A stretch of 64,000 nt of DNA, taken from assembly GCF_007992435.1 (NCBI RefSeq), contig NZ_BKAG01000017.1, positions 62,001-126,000 of the forward strand. Direction: 5' to 3'. Position 1 is the first letter of the stretch. Each line of letters begins with the position of its first letter. The notes beneath the pieces are model-generated. The model was not told the DNA's origin. It worked only from the letters and a program-made list of their open reading frames with translations, and ran no database searches. Positions 28,017 to 36,573 of the stretch are shown here, piece by piece. The stretch is from Prosthecobacter gellanilyticus. Lineage in GTDB: Bacteria > Verrucomicrobiota > Verrucomicrobiia > Verrucomicrobiales > Verrucomicrobiaceae. The translations under genes and the position numbers were made by a program.

Positions 28017-29114
28017 TCAATTCAGAGGCTTCAACTCAGGCAGGAGGAATTTCCCATCCTTGCGGATGAGCTGACCATCAAACCAGATCTCCCCGCCGCC
28101 ATAGTCAGGGCGCTGGATGCAGACGAGGTCCCAGTGCACCTGGCTGCGGTTGCCATTGTCAGCGGGGCCTTCATAAGCCTGGCCCGGGGTGAAGTGGAAG
28201 CTGCCGGCGATCTTCTCATCAAACAGGATGTCACGCATCGGCTCCTTGATCTCACGATTGAAGGCGATGGCGAACTCACCGATGAAGCGAGCACCGTCAT
28301 CGCTGTCGAAGATCTTGTTAATCGCCTCCGTGTTGTTGGCGGTGGCCTTGACGATCTTGCCCTTGGAGAACTCGAGCTTCACGCTGTCAAACGCGATGCC
28401 CTGGTAGATGGTCGGCGCGTTGTAGCTGATCACGCCCTCCACGCTGTCCTTCACCGGCGCGCTGAAGACCTCGCCATCCGGAATGTTATGACGACCGCCG
28501 CAGGCGATGGCCTTCAAGCCTTTCAGGCTGAAGCGCAGATCCGTGCCGGGGCCCTTGATGTGGACGTCCTTGGTCTTGTCCATGAGCTTCTTGAGGGCAT
28601 TCATGGAGGGAATGAGCGCGGCGTAGTCCAGCAGGCAGACGCGGAAGAAGAAGTCCTCAAAGCCCTGCGTGCTCATACCGGCCTGCTGGGCCATGGCGGA
28701 GGTGGGCCAGCGCAGCACACACCAGCGGGTGTTGTTCACGCGCTCGTTCTGCAGCGGACGCAGTTTGGACATGACCAGCTTCATGCGTTCCGCGGGCACA
28801 TCACTGTTTTCGGTGATGTTGTTGCTGCCGCGCACCGCGATGTAGCAGTCCATCTTCTTCATCAGCTCGAGCTGGTGCTGGCCAATGAGGTCATACTGCA
28901 CGTCTGCGGCATGCATCATCATCTCACGAGTCACCGAGGTGTCATGGAGATGCACCAGCGGATGCGCCTTGGCATCCACCACAGCGCGAATGAGGGCCTG
29001 GGCCACGTAGCCGGGCACGTCAAAACAATCGATCCACACGAAGTCGCCCTTTTTCACTTGGGTCGAGTAGCGGACGAGGGTGCGTGCGAGCTGGTCGATG
29101 CGTGGGTCGTGCAT
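28017..29114 (-). CDS. M29-family aminopeptidase
   Basis: 365 residues. It belongs to the thermophilic-aminopeptidase (AmpS/PepS, M29) family: [20 protein letters not shown] at the N-terminus, [20 protein letters not shown] with the first metal Glu, [10 protein letters not shown] with the second Glu, [13 protein letters not shown] and [10 protein letters not shown] with the metal-binding His and His-Asp. All expected dinuclear-site residues appear present. It probably removes N-terminal amino acids in the cytoplasm; no signal peptide. The stop lies 28 bp upstream of the oxidoreductase start on the same strand. Confidence 0.9.
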   Translation of the reverse strand: MHDPRIDQLARTLVRYSTQVKKGDFVWIDCFDVPGYVAQALIRAVVDAKAHPLVHLHDTSVTREMMMHAADVQYDLIGQHQLELMKKMDCYIAVRGSNNITENSDVPAERMKLVMSKLRPLQNERVNNTRWCVLRWPTSAMAQQAGMSTQGFEDFFFRVCLLDYAALIPSMNALKKLMDKTKDVHIKGPGTDLRFSLKGLKAIACGGRHNIPDGEVFSAPVKDSVEGVISYNAPTIYQGIAFDSVKLEFSKGKIVKATANNTEAINKIFDSDDGARFIGEFAIAFNREIKEPMRDILFDEKIAGSFHFTPGQAYEGPADNGNRSQVHWDLVCIQRPDYGGGEIWFDGQLIRKDGKFLLPELKPLN

Positions 29115-29342
29115 GGATGCTTATAACGAGCAAGGGACGGGATGGTAAACAGGTTTTTATGATGAAGACCTCTTTGATTCCGCTCAAAAGTTCGGAGACC
29201 GGGCGAGTGAAGCAGACGGCCTCTTGGAAATGCTCGCCTGTTAGGCTCGCTTGAGTCCCGTCCCTCGATCGCGCGCTAGGCAGCAGTCTTGGGCTCTCTC
29301 CTCCCCTCGCATGTGTTCAATTGCGCAGAATGCAGAGGCCTG

Positions 29343-29723
29343 TCATTCACCCGCAAAGACGGGCCGCTTCCAGATCGGCACGCGGGTCTTCACCTCTTTC
29401 AGATACCACCGGCACAGATCAAAGGATTCCGCGCTGTGCTTGCTGCGGACTCGGATGAGGATGCTCGGCTCTGCTGCGGCCACCAAACCCAGACGATGCT
29501 GGATGAAAACCTCATGTGGGCCGTGATCCTGCCGCCCTTGGGTGATCAGCTCCGCGAGCATCTTTTCCGCCATGGGCAGATAGACGCTGTAGTCGATCCC
29601 GGTGATGAGACGGCCGTCTTCAAGATCACGCACGGTTCCCAGAAAGCGCACCTCTGCGCCCTCACCTGAGGCGAAGGCGGGGGTTTGCTCCGCAGGAATG
29701 GGATCGTGGGAAAGGAGAAACAT
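29343..29723 (-). CDS. moaE: molybdopterin synthase catalytic subunit MoaE
   Basis: 126 residues. GAEVRFLGTVRDLEDGRLIT, EVFIQHRLGLVAAAEPSILI, HSAESFDLCRWYLKEVK and RVPIWKRPVF match MoaE, which with thiocarboxylated MoaD converts precursor Z to molybdopterin. The two lysines of the active site (KEVKTRVPIWKR) are present. moaD and the other cofactor genes are not in this window. Position 29723 has ATG followed by LLSHDPIP; this is a normal-length, slightly short MoaE. Confidence 0.92.
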   Translation of the reverse strand: MFLLSHDPIPAEQTPAFASGEGAEVRFLGTVRDLEDGRLITGIDYSVYLPMAEKMLAELITQGRQDHGPHEVFIQHRLGLVAAAEPSILIRVRSKHSAESFDLCRWYLKEVKTRVPIWKRPVFAGE

Positions 29724-29803
29724 ACATCCGTGGGGGCTTTGTCATCACGCGATGCATGCCAGACCGCACGCATCCGATGATCCGCATGAACCCTTGTTAG
29801 GTC

Positions 29804-32800
29804 TCACTGCTTCGAGAACTCGCGGTCGAGAGCGTCGAGGTATTTCGAGATGGCATCCTGACGCGGGGGCAGCTCCTTCTGGATGGTCTCAGGCAGGTGC
29901 AGGTAGTCCTCAAAGGAGCCGGACATCGCCGGGGAGCTGTTCGCCTCATGAAGGTCGAGCTGGTCACGGATGGCCTTGCTCTGATCCAGCGCATTTTGAG
30001 TGCGCTCACGAAGCTTGAGCAGGCGCTCGTCCATGTTCTTGGTCTTGCCGTCCACAAGTTCGCCGACGAGGGCGGTGTAGTCGACCACGATCGGGCGGAA
30101 GAGCACCGCGCTGCGCTGCTGGAGGGCCTGAAGGGCCACCAGATTGCGCTGGAGGATTTCCTTGCGGTCCGGGCGCTTCATGATCGCGGCATAGTCCTCG
30201 ATCGGCACAGCGGCAGCCACGGTTGGCTCGCTGTCCTCAGGCTTCTTGGCTGGCGCGGCAGGCTTGGGCTTTGGGGCCTCTTCCTTGGCCACGGGCATCT
30301 TGGGTTCTTCCGTCTTCGGCTCGGAGGTGGGCTCTGGCTTGGGCATCTCGGGTTTTGCCTCCTCCTTGGCCACTGGCTTGGGCTTCGGCTTTTCGGCAGA
30401 CGGTTTGGTCTCCTCAGGCTTAGTCTCAGTCGTCATGACTTCAGCCTTCGGTGCCTCCTCAGGCTTCTCGCCTGGCATGATACCTTCCTCCTTTTTCTTG
30501 CCGCCAAAGAGCGGCCGGATGCGCATGGGTTCATGCTTGGTCTTTTCACCCTCAGCCACAGGCTTGGCCTCGGCAGGCATGTCCGCAGGTTTAGGTGCCT
30601 CGGGTTTGGGAGCCGCTTCCGCAGGCTCCTTGGGTTTCTGGGCCGGCTTCTCCGCAGGTTTGGCTTCAGCGGCCATGGGCGCAGGCACAGGTGCAGGAGC
30701 GGGTTCGGCAGGTTTAGGCTCTTCCGCAGGCTTCTTTTCACCACCGCCAAAGAGACCGCGCAGGCCCCGGCGCTTCTCGGGAGTCGCCGCAGGTTCCGCG
30801 AACTTCACGGTTTCAGCCGGCGGCATCTCTGCCGCAGGGGGCGGGGCCTCTGCCGGCTTCTTGGAGTCAGGCTTTTTCTCCGCGGCTGGCTCGGGCTTGG
30901 GTTCAGGTGCCTTGGCCTTTTCTTTGGACTCTTCCTTGGTTTCTTTTTTGGGCGCAGGCTTGGCCTCCTCCTTCTTCGGTTCGGGAGCAGGCTCGTTCTT
31001 CGGCTCTTCCGCAGGCTTCTTGCCTCCGCCAAAAATGCCGAACACACGTTTCTTTTTCTTCGGCGCCTCCTCACTCACGGCAGCTTCCTGGAACACCATG
31101 GCGACCAATGGCTGGCCTGACGTCAGCTGCCAGTCCTGCTGAAGGCTGGAGACGCTTCCGGGGGTCTGCTCACCGGCTTGTTCGCCTGACTCGCCCTCGG
31201 TCCTGCCCTTCTTCTCCTTGGCAGGCTCCTCAATCTTTGAAGGATCTTCTTCCTTCTTCTTGTCACCCCGGAACCAGTTCAGGGGATTGAGCTTGGAACG
31301 CTTCTCGGATTCCTCGGCGGGCGCAGGAGGAGCATCTTCCACGACCGGCTTTTCATTCCCCCTGGAGGCAGCCTTGGGCCGCTCCTCCACCTTGGGTGCG
31401 GCTTCCGTTTTTTCCTCCACCGGGGTGACGTCTCCTTCCGGCTTCTTCCGGCCATTGCCGAACCAACGATTGAACAACGGTTTGCGCTCCTCGCCTGTTT
31501 CCGCACGCGGGCCTTCTGCCTCTGGAAGGGTGACATTCGCCGCGACCTCGACCGGTTTGTCCACCACCTTTGATTCTTCCTCGACACGGCTCTTTGCCTC
31601 TTCCTTGGCTGCTTCCTCGATGGCGGACTCGATCATGGTCTCTTCATCACTCTTGCGATGCGAGAAGGGGTTCAGTCGGCTGAAAAAGCCGCGCTTCTTC
31701 TCCGCGTCGGGGGTGGCCTCGGACACCAGCACAGGAGGCGTGCCCTCCCCAGGCTTGGGGGTGGAGACGACCGCTGGCTCGCTCGGGGTCAGCTTGACCT
31801 TCGCCACGACTGGACGGACACGCGGCTGCGGCACCTCGGCGGCCTTGGCTTGATAATGGAAGGTCAGTGCTTCCTCCAGCGCAGCCAGCGTGGCATCCGG
31901 GCTCAGGGGCTCCGAGACTCCCGGGCGCGAGAGATTGGCGAGCTGCAGCGCCCACCATTTGTTCAGGCTGGCCGGGCTGGTGGTGAAGCTCGGGAAAGCC
32001 TGGTCTAACAACTCACGCTCAGGCCGCGCATCACCGGCGATGGAGGAGAGGAAGCGGTTCAGCCGCGCGCCACCTTCCGGCTGGTCCAGCAGGGCGAGCA
32101 CCAGCGCGCAACAAGAAGTTTGGTAAATGGTCCGCGAGAGCGCATCCATCTGCGTGGGCGAGGCCTCGATGATCTCCTCGATGCCAAAGATTTTTCCCGA
32201 CTTGAAGATGGCTGCGAAGAGCGTGCTCGGGCGCGCCTGCTTGCGGTAGTCCAAGGCTTCCATCACCCCGGTGAAGACCCAGTCAGGCAGCACGGAGGTG
32301 CGCTTGGCACCACCTTTCTGATGACGCAGCACGCGCTCTGCGAGAAGGGCGCGCACGATCTCCGCGCGGAAGTCTGTGGGCCGCAGGTCCGGGCGCAGGT
32401 TCACGGTGACCTGGATGTGAAAGCCACCATGCGTGATCTCCGAAAGCGTCATCGAAACGGCCTTGTCCGCCTTGCGCGCTGAATCACCCGAATTCAGCAG
32501 GACCACCACCGGCAGCGCCCAGGGCTGCTGGTCACGCAGGAGCTGGCGCAGCTCGTGATGGATCTCCTCACAACGGCTGGAAAAGGCGCTGCGCAGAGGC
32601 AGGTCATTTCCATGCACGATGAACTGGCCGCTGCTGCTGGTGGAATGAATGCCCTTGTTCGAGCTCAGTGTGGTCGGCGGGACCACGGCGGGCTTCACCG
32701 GCAGATCCGGGATGCGGCTCGGAGCCGCTGCGGGCTCGGCCTGCAGCTGCCCTGGCATGGGCGGAGCCACGGGAGGCGCGGGTGCTGCATCACCCTTGGC

Positions 32801-32908
32801 GGCAGGGGCCGCAGGCGGGGTGAGCAGGGGAAGCTTCTCCTGCGCCATCGCAGCTCCCGAAAGAGCAGCGAGAAGAAGGGTGAGGACATGAAGGATGCGG
32901 CTGGACAT
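29804..32908 (-). CDS. exported Pro/Lys/Glu-rich protein with globular N-terminal domain
   Basis: 1034 residues. Residues 1-25 are a signal peptide (ATG 32908; a TTG lies six bases upstream). About 75-330 is globular, with ELRQLLRDQQPWALPVVVLL and FRAEIVRALLAERVLRHQK; its shape suggests a peptidase-MA-like fold but no HEXXH is present, so it is probably inactive. About 340-880 is low-complexity P/K/E/A sequence in which a short basic-aromatic motif recurs six times (for example FSRLNPFSHRK, RVFGIFGGGKK, GLRGLFGGGEKK). The last 140 residues are helical and coiled-coil-like. Its place in an apparent pyrE-led run may be chance. No function is known. Confidence 0.7.
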   Translation of the reverse strand: MSSRILHVLTLLLAALSGAAMAQEKLPLLTPPAAPAAKGDAAPAPPVAPPMPGQLQAEPAAAPSRIPDLPVKPAVVPPTTLSSNKGIHSTSSSGQFIVHGNDLPLRSAFSSRCEEIHHELRQLLRDQQPWALPVVVLLNSGDSARKADKAVSMTLSEITHGGFHIQVTVNLRPDLRPTDFRAEIVRALLAERVLRHQKGGAKRTSVLPDWVFTGVMEALDYRKQARPSTLFAAIFKSGKIFGIEEIIEASPTQMDALSRTIYQTSCCALVLALLDQPEGGARLNRFLSSIAGDARPERELLDQAFPSFTTSPASLNKWWALQLANLSRPGVSEPLSPDATLAALEEALTFHYQAKAAEVPQPRVRPVVAKVKLTPSEPAVVSTPKPGEGTPPVLVSEATPDAEKKRGFFSRLNPFSHRKSDEETMIESAIEEAAKEEAKSRVEEESKVVDKPVEVAANVTLPEAEGPRAETGEERKPLFNRWFGNGRKKPEGDVTPVEEKTEAAPKVEERPKAASRGNEKPVVEDAPPAPAEESEKRSKLNPLNWFRGDKKKEEDPSKIEEPAKEKKGRTEGESGEQAGEQTPGSVSSLQQDWQLTSGQPLVAMVFQEAAVSEEAPKKKKRVFGIFGGGKKPAEEPKNEPAPEPKKEEAKPAPKKETKEESKEKAKAPEPKPEPAAEKKPDSKKPAEAPPPAAEMPPAETVKFAEPAATPEKRRGLRGLFGGGEKKPAEEPKPAEPAPAPVPAPMAAEAKPAEKPAQKPKEPAEAAPKPEAPKPADMPAEAKPVAEGEKTKHEPMRIRPLFGGKKKEEGIMPGEKPEEAPKAEVMTTETKPEETKPSAEKPKPKPVAKEEAKPEMPKPEPTSEPKTEEPKMPVAKEEAPKPKPAAPAKKPEDSEPTVAAAVPIEDYAAIMKRPDRKEILQRNLVALQALQQRSAVLFRPIVVDYTALVGELVDGKTKNMDERLLKLRERTQNALDQSKAIRDQLDLHEANSSPAMSGSFEDYLHLPETIQKELPPRQDAISKYLDALDREFSKQ

Positions 32909-32953
32909 GCGCAAATCAGAGGGAAAGGACAGGACGTGAACGGTGGACGGAAA

Positions 32954-33520
32954 TCAGGGGAAGCGCGGATCGAGCACCAGTTTGTTTTGGGCGAAGGTCA
33001 CTTCATTCATCTGAAACAGAGCCTGGATCTCATCGTGCAGCGCATCACTCAGTCCCCGCAGGGCAGGTGCCAGGGGACGCAGAAAACCACGCGGCACGGC
33101 GAGGTGGCCATAAGCTCCGCCCACCACCTCCACGCGAAACACCTTTTCCAGGCGGTCCACCTTGAGATCCACCGTGGCGGTACTGGCATGACCCAGCACG
33201 CTCCAGAGGAGGGTCACATGCGCCACCTCCGGCTCAAAGTCGACATTCAAGCGGTCAAACTTCACGGACTGGCCGAGCGCGGGTGCCACCCTGCCCGTCA
33301 GCACACGGCTCAGGTGGCGGTTCAGCTCGCCTTCATGGATCTCCACAGTGCCGGAGCCCTTGATGGCGGCCTGCTTGAGTTCATCCACCAAATCCCGCGG
33401 CTTGGCGCCTGCCTTCGCGGCCTCAGACAGCTTGATGGGTGCAGGCCGATGCGCCACCCAGGCGGCGCCAGCCAGCGCACTGAGCATGATCATCAGCAGG
33501 AAATGGAAAAGAAACCTCAC
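32954..33520 (-). CDS. membrane-anchored protein of unknown function
   Basis: About 188 residues if started at GTG 33520, giving VRFLFHFLLMIMLSALAGAA as a signal anchor; the frame opens at TTG 33559 without a clear ribosome site. The outer part contains GTVEIHEGELNRHLSRVLTG and a series of strands with VDRLEKVFRVEVVGGAYGHL, resembling lipid-binding or YpmS-like exported domains, but I cannot assign a family. It lies between pyrE and the Pro/Lys/Glu-rich gene on the same strand (45 bp before the latter), suggesting co-transcription. Confidence 0.55.
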   Translation of the reverse strand: MRFLFHFLLMIMLSALAGAAWVAHRPAPIKLSEAAKAGAKPRDLVDELKQAAIKGSGTVEIHEGELNRHLSRVLTGRVAPALGQSVKFDRLNVDFEPEVAHVTLLWSVLGHASTATVDLKVDRLEKVFRVEVVGGAYGHLAVPRGFLRPLAPALRGLSDALHDEIQALFQMNEVTFAQNKLVLDPRFP

Positions 33521-33601
33521 GAGCCGCGCATCATGCACCACAACGGGGCACTGCGGCAAGCTTTATGGTGAGGCTTCCAAGAGAGGGCCGAAGCCCCGAA
33601 A

Positions 33602-34171
33602 TCACACCAGATCGGCACGCGTGTAGGCGGCCACGACCGGGTAACCCTTGCTCTCGATGTTCTGCCGTCCGCCTTCCTGGCGGTCCACCAGAATGAGCGC
33701 GAAGGCCACCTTGCCACCTTCCTCCTCAATGGCCTGGATGGCCTTCAGCGTGGAGTCTCCCGTGGTGATCACGTCATCCACCACCACCACCGGCTGGTCC
33801 GGCGTGAAATTACCCTCGATGCGCTTGCCGCGGCCATGGCCCTTCGGCTCCTTGCGCACCACGAAGGCCTGCACCGGCTTTTCCTCACCGGCGAGACTGG
33901 AGGAAATGGCCACCGCGAGGGTGATGGGGTCCGCGCCCATCGTCAGACCGCCCAGAGAGCCGATGCTGAGACCGCGCGCGGTCTCTTCCTTGCGCAGCAG
34001 GTCATGCAGCACACGCCCCACCAGCACGGCACCACGGGCATCCAGCGTGGTCACACGGCAGTCGACATACAGATCGCTCTCCTTCCCGGAGGCGAGGGTA
34101 AATTTGCCCGTTTTCACGGACTTGGTGCGGAGGATCTGGGCGAGTTCGGCGCGGTCGGATTCGAGGGACAT
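33602..34171 (-). CDS. pyrE: orotate phosphoribosyltransferase
   Basis: 189 residues. It joins orotate to PRPP to make orotidine monophosphate in pyrimidine synthesis. Landmarks: GKFTLASGKESDLYVDCRVT at the N-terminus, RKEPKGHGRGKRIEG (flexible catalytic loop) and the PRPP motif QPVVVVDDVITTGDSTLKAI. Length and motif order fit the family. No other pyr gene is adjacent. It is divergent from the Lon-domain gene at 34313, with 141 bp between starts. Confidence 0.95.
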   Translation of the reverse strand: MSLESDRAELAQILRTKSVKTGKFTLASGKESDLYVDCRVTTLDARGAVLVGRVLHDLLRKEETARGLSIGSLGGLTMGADPITLAVAISSSLAGEEKPVQAFVVRKEPKGHGRGKRIEGNFTPDQPVVVVDDVITTGDSTLKAIQAIEEEGGKVAFALILVDRQEGGRQNIESKGYPVVAAYTRADLV

Positions 34172-34312
34172 GGCAGCTCCCGGTTTAGCGGAAGGTCAGC
34201 CGGAAGCAAGCGCGGTCCATGTTTCAGCAGCGGCAATGTGACGGATATTCCACGGGGTCCATGCCCCAATGAATTGACTTTGAACCCGGTGCCTTCCATA
34301 CAGAACCTGACT

Positions 34313-35545
34313 ATGGAAAGCATCTCTGGCGCCTACGGCACTGTACGCACCTTGACCAAACTCCTCTACCCTCTCCTGGGCCTCACTTTCGGCAGCCTCC
34401 AGGCGCAGACCGCGCCTGATGGGAGCCCGCTCGACTTCAAGCTGAAGCAGACCTTCGTCAATGGTCTGCTGGTCATGCCACTGGCCTCAGGCCTAGAGGC
34501 CGGACAGGCCTCAAAAATGAATGCCACCTCCGTCTCAGGGTACGGTGACACACGCTTCAGCCAGAGTGTGGGTGAGGACATGCAGACCGCGCTGAAGGAG
34601 GTGCAGAAGTTCATGTCCATCAGGCACCCCGCAAGGCCACAGGCCTTCGACCTCGAGATCTCGTTTGAGGAGAAGTACAGCGGGAAGGATGGCCCCTCCG
34701 CAGCCGTCGCCTGCGGTTTGCTCATGGAGTCCGCCATCACCGGAAAGACCTGGGATCCAGAGTTCGCGGTCACGGGTGACATGAATGCGGACGGCAGCGT
34801 CCAGCCCATCGGTGGTGTGGCCGCGAAGATCCGCGGTGCCACGAGGGGTTCCTGCAAGCTGGTGGCCGTGCCCGCGAAGAACGAGGCCTCCGTGATGGAT
34901 GTGCTCACCATGGACGGTCCCATGCCGCTGCTGAAGATCTGCGTGTTCTCCATCAAATCCTTCGATGAGGCAGTGGCCCTGGCCTCCCAGGAGCGTGATG
35001 CCGTGATCGGCCCTGCCGTCTCAGAGTTCGCCATCATACGCGATGTCTGCCTGCGTGACCCACGTGCCGCGCTGAGCACCCTGAGAAGCGCCCAGGGCCA
35101 GGCAAGACTCCAGGCCGTGGTGCAAAAAGCTCCGCACTGCCTCAGTGCCAAGCACCTGCTCATGCACGTGCAGGGCCGCGCACCCAAGACACTTTCCCTC
35201 GCCGGATCCATCCAGACCGTGGACAGCAACGGCCGGGGCTTGCTCGAGGCTCTGAAAAGCGATGTCGCACGCGGCGGCGGGCTGGCCATGCAGGAGGACG
35301 AGATGCGCACGACCCTGAACACCCTCCGCAACCTCCGCCCCAAGCTCGACAACCGCGTCTGGCCCTATGTGGATTCCATGCTCAAATTTGGTGATGTGGT
35401 GCGCGCCCAGCTCATGAACCCCGCCCGTTCGGGAGCAGGTCTCCAGAGCTTCATCCAGAATGTCAACGCCACTGGCAGCTCCATCGAGACGGCCAAGAAA
35501 GCCCTGATGAGTGATCCCCAGGTGGTCGAAGAACTCGGGCTCTGA
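34313..35545 (+). CDS. exported protein with Lon-type (S16) protease domain
   Basis: 410 residues. The N-terminus (LTKLLYPLLGLTFGSLQAQT) is a signal peptide. About 85-215 matches the Lon proteolytic domain: GKDGPSAAVACGLLMESAIT with Ser129, DMNADGSVQPIGGVAAKIRG with Lys172, and SCKLVAVPAKNEASV. The Ser-Lys distance of 43 residues equals that in E. coli Lon (Ser679-Lys722). There is no AAA domain. The remaining C-terminal 190 residues are helical and unassigned. An exported, ATP-independent Lon-like protease is the best reading. The ATG at 34313 is chosen for the signal peptide; the frame stays open upstream across pyrE but that is antisense. Confidence 0.8.
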   Translation: MESISGAYGTVRTLTKLLYPLLGLTFGSLQAQTAPDGSPLDFKLKQTFVNGLLVMPLASGLEAGQASKMNATSVSGYGDTRFSQSVGEDMQTALKEVQKFMSIRHPARPQAFDLEISFEEKYSGKDGPSAAVACGLLMESAITGKTWDPEFAVTGDMNADGSVQPIGGVAAKIRGATRGSCKLVAVPAKNEASVMDVLTMDGPMPLLKICVFSIKSFDEAVALASQERDAVIGPAVSEFAIIRDVCLRDPRAALSTLRSAQGQARLQAVVQKAPHCLSAKHLLMHVQGRAPKTLSLAGSIQTVDSNGRGLLEALKSDVARGGGLAMQEDEMRTTLNTLRNLRPKLDNRVWPYVDSMLKFGDVVRAQLMNPARSGAGLQSFIQNVNATGSSIETAKKALMSDPQVVEELGL

Positions 35546-35706
35546 TCGGCACCGAGGCATTGCTTCCGACACTCACGGAGGAAACGTCCTTCGAACTGAG
35601 AGCGGAAATAGGGTGGCCATTGATGTCCCACTGATGAACTATTCGTCCAAGGCGGGCCCTTTGCTTTCTGTCTGATTGTCCGATCTATCAGCGCCTGACA
35701 CGGCGT

Positions 35707-35712
35707 TATAAT
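35707..35712 (+). promoter_or_regulatory. candidate -10 box before SNase-like gene
   Basis: A perfect TATAAT 48 bp upstream of the ATG at 35761, in the 215-bp gap after the Lon-domain gene. No good -35 hexamer lies 16-18 bp upstream, so this is only a candidate. Confidence 0.3.
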
Positions 35713-35760
35713 GACTTGAGCCTCGCGCCGTTTCCCGGACATTTGGCGCTTTCCTGACTC

Positions 35761-36465
35761 ATGCCTTTCCGCACCGCCCTGCTGAACCTCGCCATCACCT
35801 TCATGCTCCTCCTGGTGGTGGTGCTCGCGGGTGTCATCATGCGCGGGAAGCAGGGCAAACCTGTCGCTGCCAGGAAGATCCCGGTGGCAGGCGTACCTGG
35901 ACAGACCACGGCCGATGAAGGCGGCGTGCCCAGGGCACCCGTGACCAAGTTTGAGATCCTCACCTCCCCTGCCCTGGTGGAAAGCAGCGCCAACGAGGCA
36001 GATACCCTGCGCGTGAAGCATGGCAGCGAGGAGTATGTCTTCGTGCTCTACTACGTGGATGCGCTGGAGACCACCATGGATCATCCGCAGCGTGTCGCCG
36101 AGCAGGGACGCTGGTTCCAGGCTTCGGAGCATGACGTGACCAGCACAGGCCAGGACGCGGCGCTCTATGTCACCCAGCTCTTGAAGGACAATCACTTCAA
36201 CGTCCTGACCCGCTGGGAGCGCGTGCCTAACACCGTGCGCTACTACGCCGTGGTCCTGGTGCAGCAACCCCAGGGTCCCGTGTATCTCGCCGATCTTCTG
36301 GTTCGCCGTGGCTATGCCCGTGTGGGCAGTGTGATGACCGAGCTTCCCGATGATCGCCGTGACCAGGCCACCTACCTCGCCGAGCTCAAGAAGCTCGATG
36401 AAAAAGCCCGCCAGGGCAAAGCCGGCATCTGGGCCAAGTCAAAGTCCGTGCCTTCTGCGAAGTAG
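35761..36465 (+). CDS. membrane-anchored SNase-like (thermonuclease-fold) protein
   Basis: 234 residues. A single N-terminal transmembrane segment (ALLNLAITFMLLLVVVLAGV) is followed by a linker and a staphylococcal-nuclease-like domain: DTLRVKHGSEEYVFVLYYVD, RYYAVVLVQQPQGPVYLADL, LVRRGYARV and a C-terminal helix with LKKLDEKARQGKAGIW. The catalytic-loop residues of true SNases are not obvious (YYVDALETTMDHPQ replaces the usual xDAPE loop), so nuclease activity is doubtful. It faces an extracytoplasmic compartment if the segment is an anchor. It is convergent with the M23 peptidase gene. Confidence 0.72.
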   Translation: MPFRTALLNLAITFMLLLVVVLAGVIMRGKQGKPVAARKIPVAGVPGQTTADEGGVPRAPVTKFEILTSPALVESSANEADTLRVKHGSEEYVFVLYYVDALETTMDHPQRVAEQGRWFQASEHDVTSTGQDAALYVTQLLKDNHFNVLTRWERVPNTVRYYAVVLVQQPQGPVYLADLLVRRGYARVGSVMTELPDDRRDQATYLAELKKLDEKARQGKAGIWAKSKSVPSAK

Positions 36466-36474
36466 GAAAGGATG

Positions 36475-36558
36475 CCGTTTGCAGTGGCTGGCGATTGTTC
36501 GCGGTGGTTTGCAGTTGTTTTAAAACAACGGCCAACTATGGCAAACCATCGCAAACGG
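36475..36558. terminator. nested inverted repeats between convergent genes
   Basis: Three nested inverted repeats: CCGTTTGC (36475-36482) with GCAAACGG (36551-36558); GGTTTGC (36506-36512) with GCAAACC (36541-36547); and the 16-bp perfect palindrome GTTGTTTTAAAACAAC (36514-36529). They fill the gap between the stop codons of two convergent genes, so a two-way terminator is likely; the AT-rich centre would give U-tracts on both strands. Confidence 0.5.
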
Positions 36559-36573
36559 TTTGGTCTGCCAGAT

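Noticed and set aside
29115..29342. Possible tRNA or small RNA between the M29 peptidase and moaE
   Set aside because: No cloverleaf with a T-loop GGTTCRA core could be drawn; only unstructured sequence was seen.
29897..31142. Long plus-strand frames rich in Gly/Leu/Arg/Phe opposite the Pro/Lys/Glu-rich gene
   Set aside because: They mirror the repetitive codons of the minus-strand gene, have no start signal or family features, and the minus frame has a signal peptide.
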